Shown: positions 35,816-45,447 of the stretch, in pieces | How positions within the stretch are numbered: position 1 is the stretch's first letter | Layout: every line of letters begins with the position of its first letter | From: a virus | IMG/VR virus record: IMGVR_UViG_3300010397_000056 | Location: 1 to 46,819 of that record | DNA length: 46,819 nt | Direction: 5' to 3' (one strand) | Translations under genes and position numbers: made by a program | The notes under the pieces: model-generated | Seen by the model: only the letters and a program-made list of their open reading frames with translations | Told to the model about the DNA's origin: nothing | Databases searched by the model: none

Positions 35816-37522
35816 TTAATGATACCAGCCAAAAGGTGAAGTCTGAAAGTCCGTTCCAGTTCCAGGACTCGCGCCCGGAAAGAGATTGATATTTGAGCCA
35901 GAGCCAATCATTCCGCCAGTTGAAACTTGATATTTTACGCCACCAGAAGTTGCTCCGCTAAACACAGCGCCTGCCGCCATGATCCGACCAAACAGCACTC
36001 CTTGCGCAAAAATGCTAATAGTTGGCGTTCCAGTAATCGTAATAGTTGGCGAGTTGTCAATTCGAATATAGCCGTTGTTAGAGGCTGAGTAATGTCCGCC
36101 AGCACTTCCAGTAATGCTATAATTCGAAGTTGTGTAAATGATTGCCTCGTACTGTGCATTAAGATGGCCCACCTGACAGGCGCCAAATCGCAAGGCTCCG
36201 AAATTAACGCGAGAAAGATTAAAAGCAGAAATGCAACTTCCGCCAATAGCAGTTCTTAACTCCATGCCATCAAGCTTGCACATTGCCCCATCATTGACAC
36301 TAAAGCAATCTGCACTAGTTGTTGAAACAATAACGTTTGCAGGAGTTCCAAGATTTCCCTGAATTAGAAAATCATCAACATTCTTCTGCCCAACATTCCG
36401 TCCCGCAATTATTGCACCACCAGTATACGTCCCATCTGCAAGCTGAACCGTGACTGCAAAGCCATTAAAATCCAGCGATGAAATAGTATCAACTGCTTTC
36501 TGAATAGTTAAAAACGGCGTGCTGATAGAAAGTCCGTCATTCGAGTCGCTGCCGCTCGCACTCACAAAATACGTGCGATCTGCATTGAGCGTGACGCGAT
36601 TATTGAGCGAGCCGCCAATCATTCGCCAGCCTGCACTCGCCCCGTCATAGTGCAACTCGATAGACGTGCTTGGCAAGAGCGGATAATTCACAGGCATGAG
36701 AAAGAGATTGCCCGGTGAGGAGTTCGGCGAGTTCGCAAGAAGCGTGATCGTTTGAGTGCCGTAATTGTCAACTGTGTAGTACGTGCCGTCCACAGCAGGA
36801 GAATTCAATCCTGACCAATTAATTGGCACAGTCGCAGAGAGGCGCAGAACTGACGAGTCCTCCACACCGGGCGGGTCGAAGTCATTCAAGTCCGCGCCAA
36901 CAGGTGCGACTGTAAGAATGCCAGTCCGACTCAGCGTCCCAAGGACATTCAAATTCCGAATGCTTGCTGTGCCGCTGGTAAGCCTAAAGCCCCCGAGCGT
37001 TGTATCAGCAACCATAGTCACGATATTGCCAGCAAGAATTTCACCCCCAATCAACGGACTCGCGCCGGATTGCGAATTGGCAAACACGCTAACGGGCGGA
37101 TCACTATTGGCGAGTATAGAAAGCGGCCCTGTGTTGGAGTAGAACGCAACCCATTGAACTGTCGCACCGTCCACGAACGAAAAGCCTGGAATGGTAAGGG
37201 TCTGGGCATTGGGCGAGCCACCTGATACGCCACCCCAATAAATACTTTGCCCAGTTCCTGCGCTCGTCTCACGATCCCAGATCACATTCCCAAGTGCGTC
37301 TTTGACAATTTGCCGATAGTCGCCTGCTCCCCAGATAATCGCCCGTCCCGCGCCATCCAGTAAGATCGGGTTCGTATTCAGCGCACTCTGATCCGGGTCT
37401 TGCCAAGTGTCCTTCTGCGTCAGTGTTCCGGGCACATACATGCCAACCGTGCCGCTCTGAAGCGGAACGCCGTCATTATCTACGAATAGCTGCTGGCCAT
37501 TTGGTATTAGCAGGACCGGCAT
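35816..37522 (-). CDS. Tail spike or fibre, copy 1
   Basis: A 568-residue protein related to copy 2 along nearly its full length, closest in the N-terminal 230 residues and in the T-Y-F-V-S-A-S-G-S-D-S-N-D-G-L region, most divergent in the last 150 residues. That pattern fits two spikes sharing the virion end but differing at the receptor-facing end. Its stop is directly followed by the ATG of copy 2, with no gap. Beta-helix fold inferred. Confidence 0.8.
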   Translation of the reverse strand: MPVLLIPNGQQLFVDNDGVPLQSGTVGMYVPGTLTQKDTWQDPDQSALNTNPILLDGAGRAIIWGAGDYRQIVKDALGNVIWDRETSAGTGQSIYWGGVSGGSPNAQTLTIPGFSFVDGATVQWVAFYSNTGPLSILANSDPPVSVFANSQSGASPLIGGEILAGNIVTMVADTTLGGFRLTSGTASIRNLNVLGTLSRTGILTVAPVGADLNDFDPPGVEDSSVLRLSATVPINWSGLNSPAVDGTYYTVDNYGTQTITLLANSPNSSPGNLFLMPVNYPLLPSTSIELHYDGASAGWRMIGGSLNNRVTLNADRTYFVSASGSDSNDGLSISTPFLTIQKAVDTISSLDFNGFAVTVQLADGTYTGGAIIAGRNVGQKNVDDFLIQGNLGTPANVIVSTTSADCFSVNDGAMCKLDGMELRTAIGGSCISAFNLSRVNFGALRFGACQVGHLNAQYEAIIYTTSNYSITGSAGGHYSASNNGYIRIDNSPTITITGTPTISIFAQGVLFGRIMAAGAVFSGATSGGVKYQVSTGGMIGSGSNINLFPGASPGTGTDFQTSPFGWYH

Positions 37523-39847
37523 TTATTCGCCCCCTTCATAGAGTTCAGTTCCAAGCACAGTCGGCGCTTGCTCTTGTGCGGCGCTCATAGCAGCGGCACT
37601 GAGAGGCATTTCGCCAGCACCTTGGCCGAGGCCCTTCGCAACGAGAATATCACGGAAACGTGGATCAAGCATGAGCTTTTGGACGTACTTGTTCATAACC
37701 AGCCCCGCACCACCTGCCGCACCCGTCAACGCTGCTCCAACTGCAAGCGTTGGATTACTCGAAATCATATTCATCGCAGGCTCTATGCCAGCATGAGCCG
37801 CATACGCGCCGCCCGCCGCTGTGCCACCAAATTGCAGCGACTTAGGAAGCTTATGCAAGAACCCGAGAATGCCCTCATCTCCGCCCGGCGCTTTGGCCTC
37901 GCCAGTCTTTGCAGTTTTCGGCAGCAATTGCCCAATCTCTGCAAGATCATTCAAGTTCCCAGTGTTGCTGCCTTTCAACGAAGCCATGCTTTGTGGATTG
38001 ACCACGCCGCTTGGCCAAGACTTCTCAATAACAGGTTCAAGCTGCTTGAGCGCAGACCACTGCTGTCGAGCAGTTTTAAGTTTATCAACAACCGCAGCAG
38101 GAGCATTGCGTACCAGCGCATCCTGCAAAAGCCCATAAATCTTATTACCAATCATACGCTTGTTTGGATTATCCGAGTCCACAAAGGCGCTCATGAATGG
38201 CGAGCCGCGCTTTGTGATGGAGCGAAATGTTTCACCGTCCAGCAATCCATTCTGTGCCGCTCGCCCAATTATCCCAATCCAGTGCTTTGCAGCAATGTAG
38301 TCGGGATTTTTAACATCGCCGCTCATGTTGAAAACATCAGCCCTTGTCTGTGACAAGCCTTTCAACAGTGGCACGTCACCGATGTTATTCTGGACTCCTT
38401 GAGCGAACGTCTCAAAATCATTGCCAATTCGGCCCTTCGCTTTCTGCACAACATCACGAGTAAGCTCTGGCGTGTCTTCGCCAAACTCCTTCGAAAGAGC
38501 CCGCCCATATTGCGAAAGCTGCTCATCGCCCGCTTCTTTAACAACCTTCGGCAAAAAGCCCGAGAAGCGGGTCGTGAGTTGAGGAGCTTTCAAATCAATC
38601 CCCAAGCCAGCCGCTTTCGAAGCAATCGTTGCAATTGGCTTGCTAATCGCCGCATTGAACAGCCCCCTTACACTCGGCGCCAGCGCGCCAACTACCGGGC
38701 TGATAATTCCGCCAAGCTCCGCTCCAAGTGCAACATTATCGCCAATTGAGTTGTTAGTCAGGCCGCTTTGCAGCGCCCCTGCCATGCCGCCTTCCGCCGC
38801 ACCACTGGCCGCCCGCGAGGCACTCTTGAGCAAGAAATTCGGAATTCCTGAGCCGCCTTCACCTGCCGCGCCTGTCAGAAACTTCGCAACTTGTGGCCCA
38901 TAGCGAGGCGACATCGAAGCAAGCCCTTCTTCAAGTAATGGCGTAGCTTTGCCTTTTGTCGCTGCAAGAAGTGCGACTGTCGGAACGAGCGGAGCAAGGA
39001 TCATATTCCGTGCATCCGCGCCGGGATTTTCTTGCGCCCACTGCTCGTGTGCTTGCGTGTACGCATCGCGTGCTTGCGAGTAGGTCTCGGGCATGTTCGC
39101 AATAGCTTCGCCGATGGGCCGCCCTGCATTCATCTCAGCAAGCGCCTGCTTTCCGGCCTGCGTTGCAGCAAGAATTGGCTTGCCGCCCCCGAGAAGAAGC
39201 TTATTGGAAATGTCAAGATAGTTATTCCAAGTCGGGCCGCTAAATGGCTGGCCTGCAATCGCCGACATCTCGCGCTCAGCGCCATCTACAAGTGGCGGCT
39301 TCGGAAGCTCAATACCATCTGCCCACGAGTCATCATCTGCCGCCGCAACTGGCTTCTCGCCCTGAAATAGCCTCTCAGCCGCTTGATTGCGATAGTCATT
39401 CGGATCGCTCATGCGCGCAACATGGCTCAGCACATTCTCGCCGGGCTTATCACTCGCGTCGTACTTGCCAGGCTTGCCAGCATTGATAGTCGAGTAAATA
39501 TCCTCCAGCCCCATGCCCGGCTGCAAACCACGAGCCTTCAAATACTTAGTCACGCCTTCCATTTGCTGTGCAGGAGTCTGGTCAGGCGAAATGCCATAGT
39601 CTTTCATCTCCTGATCACCAGCCTGGATCAGCCCTACGCGCTTGCCAGTGTCGCCGCCGCGCATAGACGAGTCAAACGTGCCGCCCGTCTCATAGCTCAT
39701 GGCCAGCGCAAGGTCTTTCGCGTTCACCCCAAGTTCGCTCGCCGATTTATTAACCGCGCGAACAAAATCTTTCTGCCATGCGTCCTTAGCAGGAGCAAGC
39801 CCGGAATTCACAAGAATGCTGTCAAAAATGTCTGAGTCGTCAGCCAT
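37523..39847 (-). CDS. Ejection protein with transglycosylase-like domain
   Basis: A 774-residue protein in the position of P22 gp16. Residues 25-150 look like a lytic transglycosylase: helices, S-Y-E53-T-G-G with the probable catalytic Glu, then V-G-L-I-Q. The rest has Ala/Gly-rich hydrophobic stretches (about 300-410 and 690-735) typical of proteins that leave the capsid and cross the cell envelope with the DNA, plus a helical middle. It would locally open peptidoglycan during DNA entry. Next to two other ejection-type proteins. Confidence 0.75.
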   Translation of the reverse strand: MADDSDIFDSILVNSGLAPAKDAWQKDFVRAVNKSASELGVNAKDLALAMSYETGGTFDSSMRGGDTGKRVGLIQAGDQEMKDYGISPDQTPAQQMEGVTKYLKARGLQPGMGLEDIYSTINAGKPGKYDASDKPGENVLSHVARMSDPNDYRNQAAERLFQGEKPVAAADDDSWADGIELPKPPLVDGAEREMSAIAGQPFSGPTWNNYLDISNKLLLGGGKPILAATQAGKQALAEMNAGRPIGEAIANMPETYSQARDAYTQAHEQWAQENPGADARNMILAPLVPTVALLAATKGKATPLLEEGLASMSPRYGPQVAKFLTGAAGEGGSGIPNFLLKSASRAASGAAEGGMAGALQSGLTNNSIGDNVALGAELGGIISPVVGALAPSVRGLFNAAISKPIATIASKAAGLGIDLKAPQLTTRFSGFLPKVVKEAGDEQLSQYGRALSKEFGEDTPELTRDVVQKAKGRIGNDFETFAQGVQNNIGDVPLLKGLSQTRADVFNMSGDVKNPDYIAAKHWIGIIGRAAQNGLLDGETFRSITKRGSPFMSAFVDSDNPNKRMIGNKIYGLLQDALVRNAPAAVVDKLKTARQQWSALKQLEPVIEKSWPSGVVNPQSMASLKGSNTGNLNDLAEIGQLLPKTAKTGEAKAPGGDEGILGFLHKLPKSLQFGGTAAGGAYAAHAGIEPAMNMISSNPTLAVGAALTGAAGGAGLVMNKYVQKLMLDPRFRDILVAKGLGQGAGEMPLSAAAMSAAQEQAPTVLGTELYEGGE

Positions 39848-39849
39848 TT

Positions 39850-41385
39850 CTATTCACTTTCTTTGAGCGACTTGAAGCGTTTCTGTAAGTCTGGCGTGAG
39901 AGTGCTGATCCCTTCTTTCTGGAGTTTTCTATTCCACGCCGCTTCAAACTGCGTGACATCGTGCCCATTTTGCTTCCACACGTTAAAGCCTTGCTGCTTC
40001 GCTTGCGAGAGTTCGATATGGCGTTTCACGTAGTCCAGCAACACTGGAATGGCGCGTGGATCGGTCTCGATGTTCGGGTTGGCTTCAAGCACGGAACTGA
40101 ACTCGGCCAAGTTCATCTGTCCGAGCCCACCCATGACTTGCTTAAGCTGCGGCAGCACAATACCCATCATGGCCTTTTGGAAGATTTGTGCTGATGCTCT
40201 ATCGCCGCCCGCGACCTTATCAACAGTTTCTTGCGGCAAGCCAGCAGCCTGCATGATCCTAGCAAGCTCCTGATACGACTTCGCACCGCCGCCTGGATTG
40301 AAGTGCTTAAGCGCATCATTGGCAAGCTGCATATTCATGATAATGCCAGTGCCTTGCTCAACATACGTGTTGAGATTTTTCTCCATCTCCGCTACATCGC
40401 CGCCAGCTTTTTCCTTATACGCTTTGTCTTGCGGCGAGAAGCCAGTCACAGCGTGCTCGTAGGGCGCACTCTGGAATGGCTGCGGCATTAGCGCGTTGCC
40501 CGAGCCGGAAGCAGGGGGCGCTCCTACGCCAGAAGGCGCCCCCTGCCCTTGTGCGCCAGCAGGAAGGTTACTGCCGTCGCGACCCTGTAAGATAGGATTA
40601 ACCCGCGAGCCAAGTCCGCCATACATCGGGCCTTGCTCAACGCGCGGAACCATTTCTTCTTTCTGAGTTATTGGATTGATGCGAGTTTTTGGCTCGTTGA
40701 GTTCGGCAGGAGTGGGAGTTTTTTCGAGCGTCTGTACGGGCGTGATTGTTCGCATGAACGGCGAGACAAACTGCTGTTGCGTGTAGCCGCCCATTTCCTG
40801 CGAGTTGAGCGAGCCGTAGACGCTCTCAATCGCCTTTGCAGAGCCTTCCGACTGCAATGCAAGCCCACGAAGATGCTGATACAACGCTTGCCCATCTTCA
40901 GGAAGCGTCGCCGCGATATTAATCGCAGTGTCTTTATCGAGCATACCTTGGCCGACAAGCTCGCCAATTCCCTTGATCACCTGTCCACGCTTGACATTGT
41001 TGCCATATGGCAAGTACGAAGACGCCTTGTCCAGATACGCTTTTTGCATCTTCGCATGAGCATCGAGATTTTGATTAACCGTTTCAGCTTGAACTTTTTT
41101 CTGGTCAATCCACTGCTTGATAATCTCAGGCGCTTTGAAAGCCGTTCTCGGATCGGCACTCATCAAAATCGCAGCTTTGTCATAGTCAATGCTCTTGCCA
41201 TCTGGCGTGATGGCCTGCTGCATAACCTCGCCAAGCGCCTTCCTCGCGGTGTTTTCCTGCTGGAAGAGCTTGTTCTGGTTGAGCGCATTTTGGGCTGCGG
41301 CGAACGTCGAAACGGCGTCAAGCGCATTGAACTTAGGCAAGTTCTGCCCAAGTGTGCCATAGATGCTGGTATCGGCTTCGGCCAT
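39850..41385 (-). CDS. Ejection-type internal virion protein
   Basis: A 511-residue, mostly helical protein in the position of P22 gp20. Gln/Ala-rich helices (residues 20-150), a Pro/Gly-rich linker (about 255-300) and a helical C-terminal half. No catalytic motif. The family is weakly conserved, so the assignment rests on gene order between the gp7-like and transglycosylase-like proteins. Confidence 0.6.
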   Translation of the reverse strand: MAEADTSIYGTLGQNLPKFNALDAVSTFAAAQNALNQNKLFQQENTARKALGEVMQQAITPDGKSIDYDKAAILMSADPRTAFKAPEIIKQWIDQKKVQAETVNQNLDAHAKMQKAYLDKASSYLPYGNNVKRGQVIKGIGELVGQGMLDKDTAINIAATLPEDGQALYQHLRGLALQSEGSAKAIESVYGSLNSQEMGGYTQQQFVSPFMRTITPVQTLEKTPTPAELNEPKTRINPITQKEEMVPRVEQGPMYGGLGSRVNPILQGRDGSNLPAGAQGQGAPSGVGAPPASGSGNALMPQPFQSAPYEHAVTGFSPQDKAYKEKAGGDVAEMEKNLNTYVEQGTGIIMNMQLANDALKHFNPGGGAKSYQELARIMQAAGLPQETVDKVAGGDRASAQIFQKAMMGIVLPQLKQVMGGLGQMNLAEFSSVLEANPNIETDPRAIPVLLDYVKRHIELSQAKQQGFNVWKQNGHDVTQFEAAWNRKLQKEGISTLTPDLQKRFKSLKESE

Positions 41386-41389
41386 TTGT

Positions 41390-42052
41390 TTAGCCTATCT
41401 TGTCCATCAGCTTATTCGTCAAGTCAGCTTGATAGTAATTCATAATCGCGTTGTTCACGCCGCCGCTGAATGAGTTCGCCGCCCCGACCATGCCAGCAGC
41501 CTGCGCATTGCCTGCACTCATCAATGAGTTACCAATATTCGCCCCTGCTTGTGTGCCGAATGAGCCGGTTTGCGCAGCAGCGTTCTCACCAAGTTGCGCT
41601 CCGCCCATAAGCATATTATACCTCTGCATGTTCTGTGCAAGGTAGTTCTGCAATTGCTGCTGGAACGTCGTAGACGCCAGTCCAGTGGCGTACTGTGCGG
41701 CGCCCTTCATAGCTGCGCCGCTCGATCCAAGTCCTTGCGCAGCGTATGAGTTCTGGGTGGCTTTCAAGCCCTCTGCAAGCGTAAATTGATAACCAGGAGT
41801 TTGTTCGAGTTGTTCTTGCGTCATGCTGAAGGGCTTGGTCAAATCGCCAAGTTGCCCCATGAGCATGTTCTTGGATTGGATGCCGAACTGCTGGAACGGC
41901 AGCAAATCCCCTCTTGTTGTGTTGTACATCTGCCGCTGGACTTTGGCGGCCTGCTTTGCAGCATCAGCTTGCTTGTCGGAGCCAAAAATCGACGCAGCCG
42001 CACCGGCTAATCCGCCGACACCTGCGCCAACTGCCATTGCAACTGGACCCAT
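41390..42052 (-). CDS. DNA ejection protein, P22 gp7-like
   Basis: A 220-residue protein. Hydrophobic Ala/Gly-rich start (GPVAMAVGAGVGGLAGAAAS), then a Gln- and Met-rich helical region with T-P-G-Y-Q-F-T-L-A-E-G-L and S-S-G-A-A-M-K-G-A. This pattern is common in phage DNA-transfer proteins that are injected with the genome. Two bases separate it from the acetyltransferase stop. Confidence 0.7.
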   Translation of the reverse strand: MGPVAMAVGAGVGGLAGAAASIFGSDKQADAAKQAAKVQRQMYNTTRGDLLPFQQFGIQSKNMLMGQLGDLTKPFSMTQEQLEQTPGYQFTLAEGLKATQNSYAAQGLGSSGAAMKGAAQYATGLASTTFQQQLQNYLAQNMQRYNMLMGGAQLGENAAAQTGSFGTQAGANIGNSLMSAGNAQAAGMVGAANSFSGGVNNAIMNYYQADLTNKLMDKIG

Positions 42053-42053
42053 T

Positions 42054-42518
42054 TCAGTCTCCGATCCACTTCGAATAAACTTGATAATCGTTTGAGAAGC
42101 CGAGTCGAGAGTAGAGCTTCTCCATTCCGGCTCGCTCGTAGAAAGGCATGAAATAGCGTTTCACGCCAAACTCACGCAATCGCCGCTCAGTTTCGCGCAA
42201 AAGCCGCAATCCTAGACTGCCTTTGCGGTATTCTTGTGCCAGATAAATCGAGTCGCCGAACGCGATCTCGGTCGGGAAGTGTGGATGTCGCTGGAGAATG
42301 GTCGTGGTGTAACCAACAAGCTTTTCTCCATCTCGCACCGTCACAACTACGAGCCGCCCAAGCACGTCCAGCACCTGATACATTCCCACATCAGGGTCAA
42401 TCCGCTCTTGCCCAGGCGCCTCTTTCAGCGCGCCCTTCAGCTCATCCCAAATCTCATTCCAAAGCGCCGGAGCATCTTCGTAGAACTGATGCCAAGTTTC
42501 TAGCTGGAGCGTTGTCAT
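42054..42518 (-). CDS. GNAT-family acetyltransferase
   Basis: A 154-residue protein. A strand-helix pattern with V-G-Y-T-T-T-I-L, then L-A-Q-E-Y-R-K-G-S-L-G-L-R-L-L (acetyl-CoA-binding turn, R/Q-x-x-G-x-G/A variant) and Y-E-R-A-G-M-E-K-L-Y-S-R-L-G-F near the C-terminus identify the GNAT fold. Such genes occur inside structural modules of many podoviruses; the target (capsid, host protein or small molecule) is unknown. Confidence 0.75.
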   Translation of the reverse strand: MTTLQLETWHQFYEDAPALWNEIWDELKGALKEAPGQERIDPDVGMYQVLDVLGRLVVVTVRDGEKLVGYTTTILQRHPHFPTEIAFGDSIYLAQEYRKGSLGLRLLRETERRLREFGVKRYFMPFYERAGMEKLYSRLGFSNDYQVYSKWIGD

Positions 42519-42853
42519 GTGCGAATTATTGCCTTCATTCCACTGTAGTCTGGGAGCGTAGGCACGTTAAAAGTTGTGCTTCCATCTCCCGCTCCATATG
42601 TCGTGCCAATTTGATTGAACAAGTTCGAATTTTGCTGTCGATTAACTGCTTGCCCATTGCAGAAAAACCACCCGTTCGGCTCCGAGCTTGCTGCTGTGAA
42701 CGCAATACCGCCAGGTTGTACTGCACCACCACCTGCTCCTGCACCCATCCGGTTCCACAATCCTTCGAGGAACCCTTTCCAGACAGTCTCGAAATACCCT
42801 TCATCGTTCAGCACCTTCATTGCCCATTGCGGAAAGCCAGTATTTATGCTCAT
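42515..42853 (-). CDS. Tail-collar domain protein in the needle position
   Basis: A 112-residue protein. Residues 45-105 match the phage tail-collar domain: G-W-F-F-C-N-G-Q-A-V-N-R, F-N-Q-I-G-T-T-Y-G-A-G-D-G-S-T-T-F-N-V-P-T-L. The domain normally forms part of fibre or needle tips. It lies directly after the gp10-like gene, where P22 encodes its tail needle gp26, but is far shorter. Coupled on both sides by ATGA. Confidence 0.8.
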   Translation of the reverse strand: MSINTGFPQWAMKVLNDEGYFETVWKGFLEGLWNRMGAGAGGGAVQPGGIAFTAASSEPNGWFFCNGQAVNRQQNSNLFNQIGTTYGAGDGSTTFNVPTLPDYSGMKAIIRT

Positions 42854-44325
42854 GACTGCAACACAAGCCCTTCCACGTTGGCTCCGTTCAACGCAGTCTT
42901 AGTCGCGCATGACCAGAATAACTCGAAAACCCTATTCCGCCCCATTCCAAGTCTATTCCACGCTGGAATTGCACTATACTCGCCCTTCGCGCCGAGCGTT
43001 TGCCCCATCGGATTGCTCCAAGTCTTGCCTCGATCATCGCTCCATCTGAGAAAGACCTGCAGGTCGCTTTGATCATCCGAGAGAATATCGAAGTCATCGT
43101 TGAAGTCGTTGTTGAAACTCCCGCTAATGAGTTGCGCACCTTCGCCAACGCCCATGTCTGCCGCAAAGCTTTTATATTGCGTTCGCTTTGACTCGTTGCC
43201 GAGCGTTTGGAATGACCTTCTGCGGATTACTTTGTCACCATTATCGGTGAAGTTTTTCGGATCAACTTGATACAAGTTGCCATTCTGCCAGTCGCCAGCA
43301 AGGTTTTTGCCGTAAGCAAAAGCCATGCAATTTGCACGATGCCTGTGCTCGATGCCGTTGTTGTCAATCCAAGCCAATTCATGCCATAGAGCTTCTTCTT
43401 TGTCAAACACCCAAGTCTTGTCCGCACTCGGGAACGTCAGCACGTAGAACACATGACCTTGTATCTGGTAGGTCATGCCAATTGCGTCGTCAATTTTTGC
43501 GTAGGTTTGAATTGCCTGCTCAACTGCATAGGTGCTAATCGTTTTCGCTTGATACGAAACACCCATCATGACGAGCGCCTTGCCGTCTTTGTCCTGATGA
43601 AGCCAGAAAATTTCGAGTCCGTGCCGAACCACGGAATAGGGCGCAATGCAGCCAAACTGCAAAAACACACCCTGCACGATGGAAAATGGAAAGGTTGGAT
43701 TTCCAGCATTGAACCAGATTTCGCTCGTGAGACGGCCTAGAAGCCAAATCTCTCTATGCACCACAATCAGCGAAATCAGATCATCCGGGTAGCCAGTCTT
43801 TGCTGCTTTGTAAAGCGGATCGAATGTCGTCACATTCGAGAGCGTGGAGTAGAAGTTCTTCGTGCCGGGCTGGTTGAACAGCAGAAATGTATCGAGATAA
43901 TCTGCTCGCGATGCGCCAAGAAAATTCGCATCTGCGATCTGCACCATCACATTCGTCAGCATATTGATGAAATAGCCGCTTGTCGTTCCATCCACGACAA
44001 CTATTGTGTTGCCGTTGTCGGCCATCGCAACTGGCGTTACAAGATTATCAATCTCACCAAGCTTTGTGTATTCCCAACTCGAATTGATATAGTACACATT
44101 CCCGCCGATCACGCCATAAAGCTTGCCATTACTGGCAGGATAAAGGCAGCGATAAATACCTGGAAGAGGCGGGGCTACGATAAGCGTCAATCCCGGAGTC
44201 GGATAGTACGTATACGGATATTGTGCACCCTGAGAATTACTCTCAGGGTACAAATTCACACAACGCTGAACATTCGCAACAACATTCTGCGCGGTATACG
44301 AGCCACCCGACAGCGGAATTTGCAT
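42850..44325 (-). CDS. Packaged DNA stabilisation protein, P22 gp10-like
   Basis: A 491-residue protein. Y-T-A-Q-N-V-V-A-N-V-Q-R-C-V-N-L-Y-P-E near the start, repeated short strands as in a beta-propeller, and W-S-D-D-R-G-K-T-W-S at residues 430-440 are typical of the gp10/tail hub family. It caps the portal-adaptor channel so packaged DNA does not leak, and anchors later tail parts. Gene order after a gp4-like protein supports it. Confidence 0.8.
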   Translation of the reverse strand: MQIPLSGGSYTAQNVVANVQRCVNLYPESNSQGAQYPYTYYPTPGLTLIVAPPLPGIYRCLYPASNGKLYGVIGGNVYYINSSWEYTKLGEIDNLVTPVAMADNGNTIVVVDGTTSGYFINMLTNVMVQIADANFLGASRADYLDTFLLFNQPGTKNFYSTLSNVTTFDPLYKAAKTGYPDDLISLIVVHREIWLLGRLTSEIWFNAGNPTFPFSIVQGVFLQFGCIAPYSVVRHGLEIFWLHQDKDGKALVMMGVSYQAKTISTYAVEQAIQTYAKIDDAIGMTYQIQGHVFYVLTFPSADKTWVFDKEEALWHELAWIDNNGIEHRHRANCMAFAYGKNLAGDWQNGNLYQVDPKNFTDNGDKVIRRRSFQTLGNESKRTQYKSFAADMGVGEGAQLISGSFNNDFNDDFDILSDDQSDLQVFLRWSDDRGKTWSNPMGQTLGAKGEYSAIPAWNRLGMGRNRVFELFWSCATKTALNGANVEGLVLQS

Positions 44326-44328
44326 TGC

Positions 44329-44718
44329 TTACGCACTCAGAATGCGATACCATTCGCCCAACACTGGACAGAAGTACAACGCACTCGTCGAGCCAGCCTG
44401 CGAGACGCCCGTACCAGTGGCAACACCATTAATCGTGTCCGGGCTTGAGCCAAACACCTGCGTTGCGTTTGCCGAGTTATTCCTCACAAGGCAAATCGAG
44501 CCGGCGGTCGCGGGTGGAAGCTTGATCGAATCCGCTGCCGTAGTCACGGTCGCAATCTTGTTCATGCCTGCGGAAAGCTGTGTGGCATTTGCCTGTCCGC
44601 CGCCTGCATTCGCAACAATGCCGGTATCGGTCGAGAAAAGCTCATTGAACATATCGTTAAGCTTGCTACCATCAATGAGTCGCGGGCCGGCCTCGAAATA
44701 TGCTGGAAAAGTCGCCAT
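44329..44718 (-). CDS. Small structural protein
   Basis: A 129-residue, beta-rich, Gly/Ala/Thr-rich protein starting MATFPAYFEAGPRLIDGS. The pattern S-I-C-L-V-R-N-N-S-A-N-A-T-Q-V-F and P-D-T-I-N-G-V-A-T-G resembles phage decoration or fibre-base modules. It sits between the gp4- and gp10-like genes. Role uncertain. Confidence 0.6.
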   Translation of the reverse strand: MATFPAYFEAGPRLIDGSKLNDMFNELFSTDTGIVANAGGGQANATQLSAGMNKIATVTTAADSIKLPPATAGSICLVRNNSANATQVFGSSPDTINGVATGTGVSQAGSTSALYFCPVLGEWYRILSA

Positions 44719-44727
44719 GAGTCACTC

Positions 44728-45447
44728 CTATCTATAGGTGTCAGAGAAGATATTATAGGCTCCTGGCCGCCGAACTTGGCGCGGAGTTCGCAAAACCGCG
44801 ATCTGTGCATTGGCGTTGCGAAGCGTGTTCAGTCCGTCCTTGGCCAGTGCCACAACTGTCGGACTCGGCTCACTTCCAAATCCGGGAGCGATCCAAATAG
44901 CGAGATTGCTTTCAATCACGCCCTCATACTCAGGCGGGAAGACGACTGTATCAGAGAGGTTGTTAAATTTTCTAAGCTGATTTTTGATCGAGATGAAAAG
45001 GGCGTAATTAACAGCTTGCATGACAGGCCACGGATAGAGCTTGCCAAGAGGATATGAAGTTTCGTAGAAAATGTAGCTTGGAAACGACACGATGCTCTTC
45101 ATCGTGATTTCATTATACGTCTCGCGGGCATGGATGATTTCGAGCGGGTAATCGGGCAAGTTTCCCGGATTGTTAATCTGCCGCATGAAAGCGGACTCGA
45201 TTTGATCTGGCCGATAAGTGAGATTAAAATCTCCTCCCGGCCCGATTGAATAGGATTGCTGGCCCGTCGAATTAACGCTCAAAGTATCGAGCACATAGAC
45301 GAGCCAGCGCTTCACTGCCCATCGCGAAATCATCCAATTCAGCTTCGTGAACGTGTCATTAATGTCCTCATCAAGCGGAGTCTGGCCAACACCCAGAACT
45401 CCCGCATCTTTGAGCGCCATAATGCAAATGTCACGAACTGTCGTCAT
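44728..45447 (-). CDS. Tail accessory factor, P22 gp4-like
   Basis: A 239-residue protein. T-V-R-D-I-C-I-M-A-L-K-D-A-G-V-L-G at the start, L-N-W-M-I-S-R-W, then Y-S-I-G-P-G-G-D-F and a helical C-terminal half with P-P-E-Y are the family's features. P22 gp4 forms a ring below the portal; it may also have muralytic activity. It lies two genes after the coat protein and just before the gp10-like gene region, matching P22 order. Confidence 0.8.
   Translation of the reverse strand: MTTVRDICIMALKDAGVLGVGQTPLDEDINDTFTKLNWMISRWAVKRWLVYVLDTLSVNSTGQQSYSIGPGGDFNLTYRPDQIESAFMRQINNPGNLPDYPLEIIHARETYNEITMKSIVSFPSYIFYETSYPLGKLYPWPVMQAVNYALFISIKNQLRKFNNLSDTVVFPPEYEGVIESNLAIWIAPGFGSEPSPTVVALAKDGLNTLRNANAQIAVLRTPRQVRRPGAYNIFSDTYR

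Noticed and set aside
40633-41445. 270-residue + strand frame
   Set aside because: Antisense to the ejection-type protein gene; basic Arg/Leu-rich composition typical of a shadow frame.
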